IMG/VR virus record: IMGVR_UViG_3300035670_009930
Location: 1-62,907 of that record
Source of the DNA: a virus
Strand: one strand, 5' to 3'
Length of the DNA: 62,907 nucleotides
Below are positions 38,860 to 48,695 of the stretch, one piece after another. Under the pieces are notes generated by a model. That model worked only from the letters and a program-made list of their open reading frames with translations, made no database searches and was not told where the DNA came from. Position 1 is the first letter of the stretch, and each line of letters begins with the position of its first letter. The position numbers and the translations under genes are program-made.

Positions 38860-39282
38860 ATGACTTCAGAAGTAAAAAAAATAGATATCATTGATTATTC
38901 ATGTTGGAAAATTAAAAGAAATGTTCCTAGAATAAATGATGAATTATATACATTTCCTGACCTAAAATATGTAAAAGCAACTACTTACAATAATTTTGAT
39001 GAAATTAAAGGTGGAAATGTTATATATGATAAAGAACGATTTGTTTTAGAAGATAAATATTCTAAACCAAATTTTGTTAATAATCATAAAATTTCATCTT
39101 CTATTTATAAAGATCCTATGAATAGTGTGAAATTTGTTAATGAACGAAAATTTCAAAAAAATAATTTAGAAAATACATTGACTTTTTTACAAGACACAAA
39201 TGAACTTAGAGAATATTTTTTAGGTACTATTTTGAAAAAACAGAATAGAAATTATTACAATTCAAAATGGAACGTTTATTAA
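38860..39282 (+). CDS. Hypothetical protein
   Basis: A 140-residue protein with no recognised family, no membrane segment and no repeats. It is polar with several Lys/Asn/Tyr-rich stretches (KYSKPNFVNNHKISSSIYKD), so it may be a small structural protein. It is divergent from the DTQST-repeat gene. Confidence 0.5.
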   Translation: MTSEVKKIDIIDYSCWKIKRNVPRINDELYTFPDLKYVKATTYNNFDEIKGGNVIYDKERFVLEDKYSKPNFVNNHKISSSIYKDPMNSVKFVNERKFQKNNLENTLTFLQDTNELREYFLGTILKKQNRNYYNSKWNVY

Positions 39283-39321
39283 AATTTTTTTAATTTTATA
39301 ATGAAATTAAAAAAAAAATAA

Positions 39322-40773
39322 TTATCTTCTAAAATTTTTATGAATAGGATAAAGTTTTCTTTGCCAATTTTCTTTATTTTTCTTTCTCATTAATCTTTCT
39401 TGTAATTCATCACGGAAAGTATTCATTGATTCCATGTAATGTTGATCAGCGAGACCATGTATATCCGATGTATAAATATTTCCTTCATTATTCATTGGAC
39501 CAAATGAATCTCCAAAAGGTGTAACATCTAAATTATTACGAGATAAATAATTTGGCATTTTTATAGCATCAATATCATCATAATAATATCTTGGTTGTCC
39601 AATATTTTCATCAAAATATTCCCTATATGACGTTCCATATCCATAAAAACGAGGATCATAAACATTTGTCATATTTACTTCTTCAAAAGGTTCAATAATT
39701 TCATTTTCGTTTTCTTTTTTTTCTTGATAAATTGGTTCAGAAATTCCTATTAAAGAATTAATTGGTTCATTAGTATCATTTTCTAAATACAAATCATCAT
39801 TTATGTTAGAAGTTACAATATTTGTAGCATATTTATTTTTAAAATATGGATTTTTTTTAATTGATTTATTATAAAATGTATTACTATCATTTAAATAATT
39901 TTTATCAATATTATTATTAGTTTCATATGGGAAAGTGAATGTTTCTTTAATTTCAAATTGGGCTTGTTGTTTTTGAGGTAAAGATTGTTGTTGTGAAATT
40001 TCACTTAATAATTGCATACCACTACCTGAAGGTGTTAGTTCTAATTGATTTTGATTAATTTTCTTTACTTTTTTGTAACAAGAAAGCTTTGGTTTATTAA
40101 TATAATCTGTTTGTAAATATTCTTCACTTAATACATTGTATCCAGATATTGGATCATATCTAGGTTTTTTTTTATTTACAATAGATTGAGTTATATCGGA
40201 ATTTTTTCTCCAATACTCAATGTCAGCTAAAGGATTTGGTATAATTGGAGGAATCAAAGTTTTTGGATTCACTTCACCGTTTAATCTTTTATTATTTGTT
40301 TTTTTTTCAAAATTTTTATTGAAAATTGATGTATTTGGATTTAATCGTGTATTATTTCTATTATCAATTAAAAATACTTTATTAATATCTCTATCATCAG
40401 GTTGCCCACATGTATAATTTATTCTTGGTTTGAATCTTTTGGACTCGCAAAAATAATTGTCTTCAACTTTTGGTGGAAAGTCATCTTCCCATTTTAATTT
40501 TTTTTCTTCTTCAAAATTTTCAATCATATATGGTCTTTTTTGTTTATTGTAAAGAATAATTATAATAAATAAACTTATAAATAAAAATAATAAATTATTT
40601 TTAAAATCAAAGTCTAATATAATAAAAATAATAAAAAGAATTAAAATTAGTCTAGTTAAACAATTCATATTTTTTTCTAAAGATTTATTTCTTTTAGGGA
40701 ACAATTGATGAACATCTTTAAAAATACAATTTAAGTCATCTGTCCAAAATTTTATACGAGATTTATTTTTCAT
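39322..40773 (-). CDS. Hypothetical membrane protein, probably virion-associated
   Basis: A 483-residue protein. Two hydrophobic helices lie at about 35-50 and 56-75 (RLILILFIIFIILDF and LLFLFISLFIIIILY). The long polar remainder has proline and asparagine-rich low-complexity parts and a better structured C-terminus with FYGYGTSYREYFDENIGQPR and DIDAIKMPNYLSRNNLDVTP. I believe proteins with such tails occur in other giant viruses, but cannot name a family. Convergent with the gene at 38860. Confidence 0.55.
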   Translation of the reverse strand: MKNKSRIKFWTDDLNCIFKDVHQLFPKRNKSLEKNMNCLTRLILILFIIFIILDFDFKNNLLFLFISLFIIIILYNKQKRPYMIENFEEEKKLKWEDDFPPKVEDNYFCESKRFKPRINYTCGQPDDRDINKVFLIDNRNNTRLNPNTSIFNKNFEKKTNNKRLNGEVNPKTLIPPIIPNPLADIEYWRKNSDITQSIVNKKKPRYDPISGYNVLSEEYLQTDYINKPKLSCYKKVKKINQNQLELTPSGSGMQLLSEISQQQSLPQKQQAQFEIKETFTFPYETNNNIDKNYLNDSNTFYNKSIKKNPYFKNKYATNIVTSNINDDLYLENDTNEPINSLIGISEPIYQEKKENENEIIEPFEEVNMTNVYDPRFYGYGTSYREYFDENIGQPRYYYDDIDAIKMPNYLSRNNLDVTPFGDSFGPMNNEGNIYTSDIHGLADQHYMESMNTFRDELQERLMRKKNKENWQRKLYPIHKNFRR

Positions 40774-40810
40774 AATTAAAAAAAATACTCTTTTTTTATA
40801 TAGAAAATAT

Positions 40811-40846
40811 AATTATTTTTTTTTTAAATTTATAAAAAAAATAATT
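40811..40846 (-). terminator. AT-rich hairpin after the ubiquitin protease gene
   Basis: Perfect 13-bp inverted repeat, arms 40811-40823 (AATTATTTTTTTT) and 40834-40846, 10-nt loop, 2 nt after the stop codon at 40849. Confidence 0.55.
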
Positions 40847-40848
40847 TT

Positions 40849-43800
40849 TTAATTATCTTCTTCAAATTCAAAAGCAGAAAAACATTGAACAGAACAAAAT
40901 AAAAGTGTTAAATATTTATAATTATTTTTATCTTTCAATTTTGTTTTAAATAAAGGTTTAGAAATTTTTTTCTTACATAATTCACAAATCATTTTATTAT
41001 ATAAATTTTTTTTATTTATTATTTTATTACCATCTTCATAAATATCATTTTTTTCATCTTCATCATCATCAATTTCATCATCTGTTTCATCTTCTAAATT
41101 TTTAAAGAAAATATAATTTAATTTTCCGTCTTTTTTATTTTTTATATCATAAAAATTTTTATATTTTACTGATATAGGTTTTAAAGGTTGGAATGTTTCG
41201 ATCCATACATAATTTCCTGTAAAAGTATCTAAAAATTTTGTATAATTTTCTTCATTTGGTATAGTGATGTTGTTTTTTGTAAATATAGTCATTTTATTTG
41301 CTTTTAAATTATAGGAAATAATAAATTCACCATCTATATAAAAATGTAATTTTAATTTTTCAAATTCTACAACATTTTGTTTATTAAAAAATTTTTCACT
41401 AATTTTTTCATATAATTTCGTTATATTGTTATAAACATCATCTTTTTTTAGTAATTTCCAAACTTTTGGTTTATCCATTGTAAGTTTCATAGTGTTATAT
41501 TTGCTTAAATAATTTAATTTAATAAAATCATTAATTTTTGTAATTTCTTGTTTGAAATCATTAAAATTATCTATCAAAATATCCAAATTAGTATTTTTTA
41601 AAGACATATAAAATTCTTTGAATTCATCTTCATCTTTTTCATTTTTTGTTAAATCAATAATATCTTCTTTAATTTTTTGATATAAATAAACATAACCATT
41701 TTCATCAATATTTAATTTGTTTTCTTCATTTTTTGATTCTAAAAAAGAAATTTCTGTGTCATTAAAAAATGTCTTAGTATCATATGAATAATATGTAAAA
41801 TGACCATAACCTGCAGTTTGTCCAGTATGTATGATGACACCACATTTTTTATATTTTAATGTCTTTACTGTACTATCATTTGTTAGACTTAAAGTATCAT
41901 TTGCTTTAACAGAATTAGACATTTTTCGATTTCCTTCAATACTTCGTTGTAAAAGTATGAATAAATATTCATTGGTATCTAAATTTATACGATCTTCATA
42001 GTATTCAATATTTTTTTCATCTGTTTTTTTGTGTTTATAAAAATTATTATCAAAACTTTCTTGAATTGTTTTAAATTTTTTACTATACTGATCTTCGATT
42101 GGTAACATAAGAAAAAATAATTTTTCACTGTTTTTTTTGATTGAACCAGGTTCGTTTCCTTCGATAATGTTTGTTTGATTTGTTTTGTCATCTACATATT
42201 TTGTATATTTTATATCATTATAACTTAAATTTGGAAATAATACAAAAACATCATGAAAAAAATTTAAAAATTCTTGAGGATCTTCATGTCTTTGTTTTCC
42301 TTCATTTAAGAATGGCGATAAAACATTTTCTAAATCATTTTTATTACAAATATTTGGTTTTTGAATTAAATTTTTAAAACTTATGAGTATATTTTTAATT
42401 TTTTCAATAGAATAATTTTGTAATTTGTTTGAATTTGTTTTTGATATATTTTTAACTAATTTGTCATCAATATCAAATTCAAAATTTGAAATATTACGTA
42501 ACATTTGAATTGAAGCATTTATATAACAAGTACTTTCTAAATTTATTAATCCCTTTGTATTTAATATTTCTTCTTCAGGTATATCAAAATCTTTGTCATT
42601 TTCACTATAATGATGTATTGGAACTTCATTATCATAATCTTTATCTTCTATGTTATCTTTATCTTCTTCATAATCTTTATCTTCTTTATTTTCTTCATAA
42701 TCTTTATCTTCTTCATAATCTTTATCTTCTTTATTTTCTTCATAATCTTTATCTTCTATATAATCTTCTTCTTCTCTATTATCTTTATATTCTATATAAT
42801 CTTTATCTTCTATATAATCTTCTTCTTCCATTAAATTTTCTAATTTATCATCTTTTGATTTCACACTATCAATATCTTCATCTTCTTTTTGAATTTCTTC
42901 TTCATTTTTACTTTCATTAAAAAATAAATTTTCTTGATTAAAATATTCTTCATCATTGTTGAATTCAAAATTTTCTAAGATTGAAACTAAATCTTTATTA
43001 TCATTAAATTGTTTTAAAGTTTCCCATAAACTTAAAATTATATTATTTTTTTGAATTAAAACTTTTTCATCAATATTTTCAAAATTAAATTTTCTTTCTA
43101 AATTTTTTTTTTCTTCATCACTTATAGTTGGAATTTCTCCAACTTCTTCATCTTCATCATCATCTTGATTTTCATGATTTTTTGTAATTTTTTTAAATAT
43201 TTTTTTTAAATTATAAGGAATGCTTGAAAATTTATCAGAAGGATCTTTATTCAGAAAATAAACTAAGGTTTTATCTGGAATTTTATTTTTTAAATGATGA
43301 TCTTTCCAAGATATAAATTGAATATTTTTTAAAAACTTTTCATCATCATTTACTTTTAAAAATTTGTAGTCAAAATTTTGTAAATTATAAATTTTTTTAT
43401 TTATTGTTTCGTAAATGGTTTTTCCTAAAAGAAAACAAAATTTTTCAACTTGATTATTTATATATAAAGCAATTTGAACATTATATTCATCTGAATTATA
43501 AAAAACTTCTGGAATTTTATCTTTTCTTTCTAAATCAAAAATAGAAAAATCATTTTCTTTAAAAGAAATACAAGGTGCTAATTTACTTTCTGATTGTTTA
43601 TAAAAATTATTTCTTAACCTTTCTTTAAAAATATTATCTGTTTTATCATTTGGTATAAATAAATAAACGAGTACATGTAAAATATCTTCAAAAAATTTTC
43701 TATTTGTTTTATATTTTTTTTTTAATTTATCGTATAATTCTTTTTTTTCTTCTGTATTTAAATTTGATTTGAATGAATAGGAATGTATATTATTTTCATT

Positions 43801-44310
43801 CATTTGAATATTAAAAGTTTGTATCCCTTTTTCTATTGAGTTATTATCTAAATTACTATTTAATAATTTATCTAATGTTAATAAACTAATTTCATCATCT
43901 TGTTGTTTAAAATATTTTATTTCTCTCAAGTAATCATTATATGTGTATAAAAAATTAGAATTACTAATCGTTTTATATGCTAAATATCCTTTAAAAATTA
44001 ATTTATTATCTTCGTAAATGTGGACTAAATTTTCTTCATCAATAAAGTAATTGAAATTTTCAATCAAATAACAATTAACTAAAATTTCTATAAATTCATC
44101 ATCGAATTTATACCAATCTAAATCTTGATCGAAATTTTCTAATTTTAAATTTTTTTTTTCTTTATTAATTGAGAATCTTTTAGGTGGTTGTTCTTCGATT
44201 GGGGATAAAAACTGATGAAAAATTAATTTATTATTCTTTACTACCCAATACTTTTGTTCAATACTTTTTTTATATTTACTTTTAATTAAATTTGATACTT
44301 GAGTTTCCAT
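40849..44310 (-). CDS. Ubiquitin-specific protease (USP/UCH family)
   Basis: A 1153-residue protein with a USP core. The Cys box is GLINLESTCYINASIQML with the nucleophile C595, and the His box is HTGQTAGYGHFTYYSYD with H837. Between them DPQEFLNFFHDVF matches the family. The N-terminal 580 residues are a virus-specific extension, ending in an acidic repeat (DYEEDKDYEENKED) at about 495-560. The C-terminus has a C-x2-C...C-x3-C zinc site (CELCKKK and FCSVQC). The enzyme should remove ubiquitin from host or viral proteins. With the RING protein at 47234 it points to control of the host ubiquitin system. Confidence 0.85.
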   Translation of the reverse strand: METQVSNLIKSKYKKSIEQKYWVVKNNKLIFHQFLSPIEEQPPKRFSINKEKKNLKLENFDQDLDWYKFDDEFIEILVNCYLIENFNYFIDEENLVHIYEDNKLIFKGYLAYKTISNSNFLYTYNDYLREIKYFKQQDDEISLLTLDKLLNSNLDNNSIEKGIQTFNIQMNENNIHSYSFKSNLNTEEKKELYDKLKKKYKTNRKFFEDILHVLVYLFIPNDKTDNIFKERLRNNFYKQSESKLAPCISFKENDFSIFDLERKDKIPEVFYNSDEYNVQIALYINNQVEKFCFLLGKTIYETINKKIYNLQNFDYKFLKVNDDEKFLKNIQFISWKDHHLKNKIPDKTLVYFLNKDPSDKFSSIPYNLKKIFKKITKNHENQDDDEDEEVGEIPTISDEEKKNLERKFNFENIDEKVLIQKNNIILSLWETLKQFNDNKDLVSILENFEFNNDEEYFNQENLFFNESKNEEEIQKEDEDIDSVKSKDDKLENLMEEEDYIEDKDYIEYKDNREEEDYIEDKDYEENKEDKDYEEDKDYEENKEDKDYEEDKDNIEDKDYDNEVPIHHYSENDKDFDIPEEEILNTKGLINLESTCYINASIQMLRNISNFEFDIDDKLVKNISKTNSNKLQNYSIEKIKNILISFKNLIQKPNICNKNDLENVLSPFLNEGKQRHEDPQEFLNFFHDVFVLFPNLSYNDIKYTKYVDDKTNQTNIIEGNEPGSIKKNSEKLFFLMLPIEDQYSKKFKTIQESFDNNFYKHKKTDEKNIEYYEDRINLDTNEYLFILLQRSIEGNRKMSNSVKANDTLSLTNDSTVKTLKYKKCGVIIHTGQTAGYGHFTYYSYDTKTFFNDTEISFLESKNEENKLNIDENGYVYLYQKIKEDIIDLTKNEKDEDEFKEFYMSLKNTNLDILIDNFNDFKQEITKINDFIKLNYLSKYNTMKLTMDKPKVWKLLKKDDVYNNITKLYEKISEKFFNKQNVVEFEKLKLHFYIDGEFIISYNLKANKMTIFTKNNITIPNEENYTKFLDTFTGNYVWIETFQPLKPISVKYKNFYDIKNKKDGKLNYIFFKNLEDETDDEIDDDEDEKNDIYEDGNKIINKKNLYNKMICELCKKKISKPLFKTKLKDKNNYKYLTLLFCSVQCFSAFEFEEDN
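42640..42830 (-). repeat. Acidic tandem repeat in the ubiquitin protease gene
   Basis: Irregular 12-30-nt units based on GATAAAGATTATGAAGAAGA coding for DKDYEE(N/D)KED and DYIEDKD. The repeat gives long shadow frames on the plus strand. Confidence 0.8.
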
Positions 44311-44374
44311 ATTTTTTTAAAAAATTACTTTATTTATAAAAAAATAAAATAATTTTAAATTATTATTTTGTTAT

Positions 44375-44893
44375 TTAAATATGTTTAATGTAATCATGTT
44401 CATTATATTCAACAATTTTATCTTCATTGATAAATTGAATATATAATTTTTTACAATTGAAAAAATAAGGTGTAAATTTATGATGATTCCAATTATAATT
44501 CGGTCCATAATACATTAATATCCTTTCAGTTATATTTTGTTGATTCTCATCCAAAATTAATGAAATTGGACATGGACCTCTGTCTGGTTTTATTATCATT
44601 TTATAAGTTTTTCCATTTAAAAAATATGTGAGTTCAAATCTATTATTATCAATTTTAACAATTGTATTATTAATATATTGTAAAAATTGTAACCAAAATG
44701 ATTGTAAAATTAGCTGAATACTAACTAAAATTATAATTGCTTTAGATTTATGTTTTGTTGCAACCATTTGATTTAAACTTTTCCATTTATCATATTTAAT
44801 ATTTATGAAATTAAGATTTTCTTCGAAATTATAAAAAAATTTAGTTACAAAAGATGAAATAATTAAAAAAGAAAAAAAATTAAAAAAATCCAT
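44375..44893 (-). CDS. Hypothetical membrane protein
   Basis: A 172-residue protein. A hydrophobic N-terminal segment (about 2-22) and another at about 53-75 suggest one or two membrane helices. The C-terminal half carries PDRGPCPISLILDENQQ and ILMYYGPNYNWNHHKFTP, distinctive motifs that look conserved. I cannot name the family. It lies upstream of the ubiquitin protease on the same strand and is divergent from the gene at 44985. Confidence 0.55.
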   Translation of the reverse strand: MDFFNFFSFLIISSFVTKFFYNFEENLNFINIKYDKWKSLNQMVATKHKSKAIIILVSIQLILQSFWLQFLQYINNTIVKIDNNRFELTYFLNGKTYKMIIKPDRGPCPISLILDENQQNITERILMYYGPNYNWNHHKFTPYFFNCKKLYIQFINEDKIVEYNEHDYIKHI

Positions 44894-44984
44894 ATTATTT
44901 TATAAAAATTAAATAATTTTTTAAATAATACTTAATTTTAAAAGACAAAAAAATTAAAAAAAATTTTTATAAATAAAAAAAAAT

Positions 44985-45287
44985 ATGTATAGAAAAAATT
45001 TAGAAGGTGGAATTTTATCATCTAACGAAGTTATGAATAATACTATTACAGACAATAACAACAACCAACCTCAGGAATGTGATTGTAAATGTTCTGATAC
45101 ATTAATTTATCAACAAGATCTTTCATATATTCCAATTATAAAAGAAGAAAGTTCTTATAATAAATACGGTGGAAATATTTTCATGATTATTTTTAATGTT
45201 TTATTGATAATAATTTTTATTTATTTTTTATATTGTTTAATATCATATAAACCTACAGAACAACCTATATCTTCAAGCAAAGTGTAA
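44985..45287 (+). CDS. Small C-terminally anchored protein
   Basis: A 100-residue protein. Residues about 64-88 form one hydrophobic helix, preceded by a polar domain with a CDCKCSD cysteine cluster (about 33-39) that could bind a metal or form disulfides. Not recognised. It could be a virion membrane protein. Confidence 0.5.
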   Translation: MYRKNLEGGILSSNEVMNNTITDNNNNQPQECDCKCSDTLIYQQDLSYIPIIKEESSYNKYGGNIFMIIFNVLLIIIFIYFLYCLISYKPTEQPISSSKV

Positions 45288-45327
45288 TTTTTTTAATATT
45301 TTTAAAATAATAAATTTTAAAAATTAA

Positions 45328-45684
45328 TTATATTTTATAATTTTGTATTTTTATTTTCTGCATTTCAATTACATTTTCTTTTTTTATATTATTTAAATGC
45401 TTTAAAAATTCTTCTGGTTTTGAAATACCATGTTCGGCTATAAACTTTAACATTTCATTATTTGCGTCTTTTTTCTTTTTCATAACATTTTTTTGACGAT
45501 TTTCAATCACAATAGCTGTATTTTGATATTTAACACCTGGTTGTTCTTTTTCATTCAAATATTGTAAAATATCCCTCTCCAACTCAGTAGATCTTTTTTT
45601 CAAATTTTTAATTTTTTCTTGTAACAACTTTATTTCTAAATTAATTTCTTTGATTTCATTAACATTAGATTGAATAGTGGACAT
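45328..45684 (-). CDS. Coiled-coil protein
   Basis: A 118-residue protein. Residues about 8-45 (EIKEINLEIKLLQEKIKNLK onward) form a coiled coil, followed by GVKYQNTAIVIENRQKNVMK and a basic stretch KKKKDANNEML. A helical tail ends the protein. Similar small proteins are common in Mimiviridae but the role is unknown to me. Confidence 0.55.
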   Translation of the reverse strand: MSTIQSNVNEIKEINLEIKLLQEKIKNLKKRSTELERDILQYLNEKEQPGVKYQNTAIVIENRQKNVMKKKKDANNEMLKFIAEHGISKPEEFLKHLNNIKKENVIEMQKIKIQNYKI

Positions 45685-45870
45685 AGTAATTTTTATAGAA
45701 AAATTTTTATTTTAAATTTGTTTTACAAAAATAAAAAAAAATTAATAAATTTGAAAAAAAATAGATAAATATGCAAAAATTTGATAATTTATTTTATGAA
45801 AAAAATTTAAAAAAAAATTATTTTTAATTTAAAAATGTAATTTATTTACGTAAATATATTTTTTTGTACG

Positions 45871-46713
45871 ATGACAATTATTTTCAAAGCAAGAACAGAA
45901 GAGGCATATCGTATTAAATTGCTATCTGAATTATTAGCAAATAATATTAAGACTGGTTGTTTTGTTATAAATGAAAAAGGAATATTCTATCGAATGATGG
46001 ATAGTCAAAGATTGATTTTAATTGATGTTGAATTGTTCGGTGAAAATTTTCAAGTTTATAAATTTAATTTACCTCATAATTTATATGTAGGATTAAATTT
46101 GTCTCATTTTTTTAGAATGTGTAAATCTATAAAGAAAAAAGAAAAATTAGAGCTTTTTATTGATGATAAATCACCAAATGAGTTAGGTATTAATGTAATT
46201 CCAAAAGAAAATGATCGAAGTGCTACATCTTATATAACTATTCAAAATGTTCAAAATTTAGATATCAAAATTCCAGAAGGTTATAAAAAACCAATTATTG
46301 TAAATTCATCTGCCTTTCAAAAAATGATTAAAGATATGGGTATGTTAGGTTCAACCGTTAATATTACTGCAAAAAATTACAAACTAGAATTTAATTGTAA
46401 TGCTGGTGGTATTTTAAAAAAGAAATTTTGTTTTAATGATGATGGAAGTGATGATGAAGATAATAATCATGATATTTCTAATATTGTAGACGAAAATAAA
46501 GTTACATACAGTCAAGATTTTTTAACAGAACAATTAAATAAAATTACAAAATTATCAGGATTAAGTAATAATATTCAAATTTTTACAGGGAAACCTTTAT
46601 TATTAAAATCAAATATCGGAGAAATAGGTAAAATTTCTATTTTTATAAAATCGAAAGAACAAATCGAAACTGATAATAAAGTTGTTTATGAGTCAGATTA
46701 TGATTCAGATTGA
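45871..46713 (+). CDS. PCNA: PCNA-like sliding clamp
   Basis: A 280-residue DNA sliding clamp. The N-terminal half has FKARTEEAYRIKLLSELLAN, GIFYRMMDSQRLILIDVEL and LSHFFRMCKSIKKKEKLELF, the usual first PCNA domain. The second half has VNSSAFQKMIKDMG, an acidic insertion DDGSDDEDNNHD at about 190-201, and KITKLSGLSNNIQIF. The protein would form a ring on DNA and tether the viral DNA polymerase. It is slightly longer than the 260 residues usual for eukaryotic PCNA because of the acidic insertion and tail. The preceding 186 bases hold no gene and no exact early-promoter octamer. Its last 16 bases overlap the convergent TspO gene. Confidence 0.88.
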   Translation: MTIIFKARTEEAYRIKLLSELLANNIKTGCFVINEKGIFYRMMDSQRLILIDVELFGENFQVYKFNLPHNLYVGLNLSHFFRMCKSIKKKEKLELFIDDKSPNELGINVIPKENDRSATSYITIQNVQNLDIKIPEGYKKPIIVNSSAFQKMIKDMGMLGSTVNITAKNYKLEFNCNAGGILKKKFCFNDDGSDDEDNNHDISNIVDENKVTYSQDFLTEQLNKITKLSGLSNNIQIFTGKPLLLKSNIGEIGKISIFIKSKEQIETDNKVVYESDYDSD

Positions 46714-47159
46714 TTTAGAACTTCATTCATATTTAATGTACTTGCTAATAATAACCAAACAACTAATGGTATTAACAAAATTTTTGCATAAATATTTGTT
46801 GTCATTGTTATACATAATAAAGAAAACATAATACTTAAAAAAATTATATAAATAGCATTTTTTTTATCTTTCCAACAAGAATAAAAGACTAACCATAAAG
46901 CTAATGAAGTAAATAATAATAAATAACAAATCAAATTTATATTAGATAATAAATTATTTTTGTATTGTTCATTAATAAATAAAACAAACGTTAACCCCAT
47001 AAAAATATATAAAATTGGCCAAATTATTGAAAAAACAATGGGTGGAGGTCTAAATTTTACATTTTGACCAGCTTCTTTATCCATTGTACAGAACAAAAGA
47101 GGAAAATTTCCAATAATTGCTGGTAATAAAAATATTAATATAGATAATAAAAGATTCAT
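46698..47159 (-). CDS. TspO/MBR family membrane protein
   Basis: A 153-residue protein starting at the ATG at 47159; an upstream ATG at 47195 adds only a hydrophobic leader. Five hydrophobic helices are visible. The family signatures are FRPPPIVFSIIWPILYIFMG near residue 40 and LIPLVVWLLLASTLNMNEVL at the end. TspO proteins bind porphyrins and sterol-like ligands and are found in mitochondria and bacteria. In a virus the protein could alter mitochondrial or tetrapyrrole and stress signalling in the host. The 3' end overlaps the PCNA gene tail to tail by 16 bases. Confidence 0.85.
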   Translation of the reverse strand: MNLLLSILIFLLPAIIGNFPLLFCTMDKEAGQNVKFRPPPIVFSIIWPILYIFMGLTFVLFINEQYKNNLLSNINLICYLLLFTSLALWLVFYSCWKDKKNAIYIIFLSIMFSLLCITMTTNIYAKILLIPLVVWLLLASTLNMNEVLNQSES

Positions 47160-47181
47160 TATTTTGTTTATTAAAATAAAA

Positions 47182-47189
47182 AAAATTGA
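47182..47189 (+). promoter_or_regulatory. Early-promoter octamer AAAATTGA upstream of the RING gene
   Basis: Exact match, 44 nt before the ATG at 47234. Confidence 0.7.
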
Positions 47190-47233
47190 AAACAAAATTT
47201 TTAAAATTCACTTAATTTTAAAATTTTTTTAAG

Positions 47234-47887
47234 ATGACTGAAGAATATAAAAATGATAAAGATATGGAAGTAAGCGAAGCAATTAATATAATTGAAAATA
47301 CACTTATTAATCATTTATCACCAGAAACAGATATGGATAAGTTTGATAACTCATATTTCGGAGTTTATTTTGATTTTGGTTATCGTTTTAATAATGAGTA
47401 TTTTAAAGATTTATTTTGTCGAATTTTTCGTGTTGTAAGTTCATTTGAGAAAAAAATTGATTATAGTTATGATTTTCAAGATTTAAATTATTCTAACGGT
47501 TCATTAGAATTTGATTATATAAGGATTTTAGGATTTAATGTAATTTATAAACAGAAATGTTTAAAACAATTATTAAAAGATATTTATGATTTTCGTAAAA
47601 ATTTTATGTATAGTAAAATATTAGATGCATTCATTCCAATCGATTCATTTGAAAATTATGAAAAAAAAGAATTATCTAAATGGATTCTTGGACATAGAGA
47701 TGATGAATGTGTTGTTTGTTATGAAAAAAATAAAATTTTTACATCTTGTGGTCATAATTTATGTCGAATTTGTTTTCATAAAAGTAAAAAAAAATGTTTA
47801 GAAGTCGATTGTGACTATTGTGGAGGTGAGGAAGAAAATTTATGTATTATATGTCCTTATTGTAAACAATTTTTAGTTCATCTATAA
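47234..47887 (+). CDS. RING-finger protein, probable E3 ubiquitin ligase
   Basis: A 217-residue protein. The C-terminal 65 residues form a RING-type zinc finger: ECVVCYEKNKIFTSCGHNLC, then CRIC, a lysine-rich spacer and CPYCKQF. A second set of cysteines (CLEVDCDYCGG and CIIC) lies in the spacer. The N-terminal 150 residues have no recognised domain. An early-promoter octamer suggests expression at the start of infection, which fits a role in degrading host defence proteins. Substrates are unknown. Confidence 0.8.
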   Translation: MTEEYKNDKDMEVSEAINIIENTLINHLSPETDMDKFDNSYFGVYFDFGYRFNNEYFKDLFCRIFRVVSSFEKKIDYSYDFQDLNYSNGSLEFDYIRILGFNVIYKQKCLKQLLKDIYDFRKNFMYSKILDAFIPIDSFENYEKKELSKWILGHRDDECVVCYEKNKIFTSCGHNLCRICFHKSKKKCLEVDCDYCGGEEENLCIICPYCKQFLVHL

Positions 47888-47894
47888 ATTTAAT

Positions 47895-48695
47895 TTAATT
47901 TTTTTTATTTTTTGAATTGATAATTTTGTCGTTCAACATATTTTTTTTCTCATTTATTTCTGTTTCTTTTTTATTTTTAAAATTTTGACTATTTTTAACT
48001 TTATCGCCTAATTTTTTTTCTAATTTTTCAAACTTTTTCTTCTTTTGTTTTTCACGTTTAATTAAAATTTTATTTTGAATTTCTTGTAAATGTAAAACTT
48101 TATCTTCTGGAACATTTTGAATTGCTTGTTCTAATGGAATTCCTAATTTTCCTAAAATTTCATTTTTCTTCGTTTGTTTTTCTTCAATAGAAGTTTGTAA
48201 TTCTTCAATTTGTTGATTTAATTCAGTTTTTTCATCATCTGTTAATTCTACAGATGTATCACTAACAGTATCTTGTAATAATATCAATTCATCATTTAAT
48301 TTTTCCAATTCAGCATCTGTTTGAAGAGTATCTGCGATAATTTTAATCGGGTCAGTTGTTGGAATCAAATCTGGATCTATAGTCTCAGCATTTTGTGTTA
48401 AATCAGATGATAGTGATGATGTATCAATTAAATTGTCTTTTAATTGAGTTTCTAATGAAGTAAAATCACCACTTGATAATAATTGTGAAATTGATTGAAC
48501 AGTAACTTGTTCATCCTCAAATCCTTCGACACTTGTTTGATTATTTATACTTGCTAAAATGATTTTTGCTAAAGAATCACTTAAAGCATTAGGTGAAGTT
48601 GAAGGTGTTTCATATTTTTTAGAAATGAAATAACCGATAAGAAAACCTATCAATAAAGAAAACAAAGAAATAATTAAAATATATTGAATTGACAT
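47895..48695 (-). CDS. Anchored coiled-coil protein
   Basis: A 266-residue protein, not recognised. Residues 4-24 form a hydrophobic anchor (ILIISLFSLLIGFLIGYFIS) followed by a Ser/Asp/Thr-rich linker. Residues about 125-260 are predicted coiled coil, rich in Glu, Lys and Gln, ending in a very basic tail. An anchor plus long coiled coil suggests a virion or membrane-tethering structural role. It converges on the RING gene with only seven bases between stops. Confidence 0.6.
   Translation of the reverse strand: MSIQYILIISLFSLLIGFLIGYFISKKYETPSTSPNALSDSLAKIILASINNQTSVEGFEDEQVTVQSISQLLSSGDFTSLETQLKDNLIDTSSLSSDLTQNAETIDPDLIPTTDPIKIIADTLQTDAELEKLNDELILLQDTVSDTSVELTDDEKTELNQQIEELQTSIEEKQTKKNEILGKLGIPLEQAIQNVPEDKVLHLQEIQNKILIKREKQKKKKFEKLEKKLGDKVKNSQNFKNKKETEINEKKNMLNDKIINSKNKKN

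Noticed and set aside
42486-42920. Plus-strand genes coding for Leu/Tyr- or Phe/Ile-rich proteins.
   Set aside because: They are shadows of the acidic repeat region of the ubiquitin protease gene.
45685-45870. A small gene in the longest gene-free gap (for instance 18 codons from about 45769).
   Set aside because: The frame is very short with Lys/Asn/Phe composition expected from AT-rich DNA; I see only an AT-rich upstream region for PCNA and no exact early octamer.
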